Origin: Tissierellia bacterium
Lineage (GTDB): Bacteria > Bacillota > Clostridia > Tissierellales > Dethiosulfatibacteraceae
Assembly: GCA_007116605.1 (NCBI GenBank)
Contig: SKID01000222.1
Span: forward strand, 1 to 5,506
Length of the DNA stretch: 5,506 nt
Direction: 5' to 3'
Positions within the stretch are counted from its first letter, which is position 1. Each line of letters opens with the position of its first letter. The notes under the pieces are model-generated. The model was not told the DNA's origin, made no database searches, and saw only the letters and a program-made list of their open reading frames with translations. Positions 5,043 through 5,506 of the stretch are shown here, piece after piece. Position numbers and translations under genes: made by a program.

Positions 5043-5506
5043 TGTATATCCAATGACTTGTTTTTTTGCTATCAACAGGTAGGCCACTTCAACTATTTCA
5101 GCTATTACCATAGCATACGCTCCTATCACACCTGGGTTGATTGGATTGAGTCTAGTCCCTACAATGACCACAATAATCAGTGTGATTAGATTAATGGTTT
5201 TACCAATACTAACTTGTTTTGTTTTTTGTCGTTTTAAAAATAATCCCCATAAATATTGTCTCATAGCAAAAAACAAAGGCAAAACAGTCATGATTTTTAA
5301 GGTTTCTAAGGCTAATAAACTAATCTGATAGCTTGTTCCCATCATTTCCATGAGTATAAACATGCCAATAGGTGTAAAGCCTACCAAGGCGATTAAACTA
5401 CACAAAAATATCCCTACCATACCTCCGAAGTAACGTATTTTTTTATGATTGTCCACTGTATCATCTTCTTTTAGAAAATTTATAGGCACCTGATGAAACA
5501 TCATTA
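5037..5506 (-). CDS. MATE-like multidrug/lipid exporter, C-terminal part (5' end outside window)
   Basis: About 156 residues of a polytopic membrane protein are visible. The frame is open to the window edge, so the start is not seen and the ATG at 5504 is probably internal. Four hydrophobic segments can be drawn: a GGMVGIFLCSLIALVGF region, an LKIMTVLPLFFAMRQYL region, an INLITLIIVVIVG region and a final IGAYAMVIAEIVEVAYLL helix. The pattern, with a Pro in the second segment followed by Arg and a short basic loop (KRQKTKQ), resembles the last four helices of 12-helix MATE/MOP-superfamily exporters. I assign the superfamily with moderate confidence and cannot name the substrate; a polysaccharide or lipid flippase of the same superfamily is the alternative. 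The stop codon (5037-5039) and last Gly codon lie inside the GGATAAAAC of the adjoining repeat, so the repeat defines the C-terminus. Confidence 0.65.
   Translation of the reverse strand, partial: MMFHQVPINFLKEDDTVDNHKKIRYFGGMVGIFLCSLIALVGFTPIGMFILMEMMGTSYQISLLALETLKIMTVLPLFFAMRQYLWGLFLKRQKTKQVSIGKTINLITLIIVVIVGTRLNPINPGVIGAYAMVIAEIVEVAYLLIAKKQVIGYTG

Overview
The window looks like chromosomal DNA from a low-GC, Gram-positive, probably anaerobic bacterium (Clostridia-like Firmicutes). This is an inference from AT-rich DNA with strong GGAGG-type ribosome sites, an EFR1-type flavodoxin/ferredoxin protein, a wall-anchored surface protein with a sortase-type tail, and an NSS amino-acid transporter. 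No species-level marker is present.

Layout: (1) 21-830 (+) encodes an EFR1-like flavodoxin-fold protein with two 4Fe-4S clusters. It converges on the next gene through a shared bidirectional terminator at 836-874. (2) 886-2817 (-) is a two-gene operon. A near-consensus promoter at 2859-2887 drives a secreted, wall-anchored protein with two fasciclin (FAS1) domains. A cytoplasmic regulator follows 21 bp later, with an XRE-type helix-turn-helix fused to a complete cobalamin-binding module that carries the Wx9EH signature of CarH-type B12 photoreceptors. (3) 3085-4494 (-) is a sodium-coupled NSS-family transporter with its own candidate promoter and a terminator at 3006-3040. (4) 4495-5036 has no gene. 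It holds the transporter promoter, a weak hairpin, and a striking array of about 8 repeat units. Five units (one degenerate) read on the plus strand and three longer, related units read on the minus strand, and they meet at a hairpin near 4836-4871. (5) 5037-5506 (-) is the C-terminal part of a MATE-like membrane exporter. Its stop codon lies inside the first repeat.

The clearest functional link is the FAS1/regulator operon: a cobalamin-responsive, possibly light-responsive, repressor co-transcribed with a surface adhesin. Three AAATATTT boxes surround that operon's promoter and are candidate operators. The two most interesting items are this XRE-B12 regulator and its adhesin partner, and the mirror-arranged repeat array.
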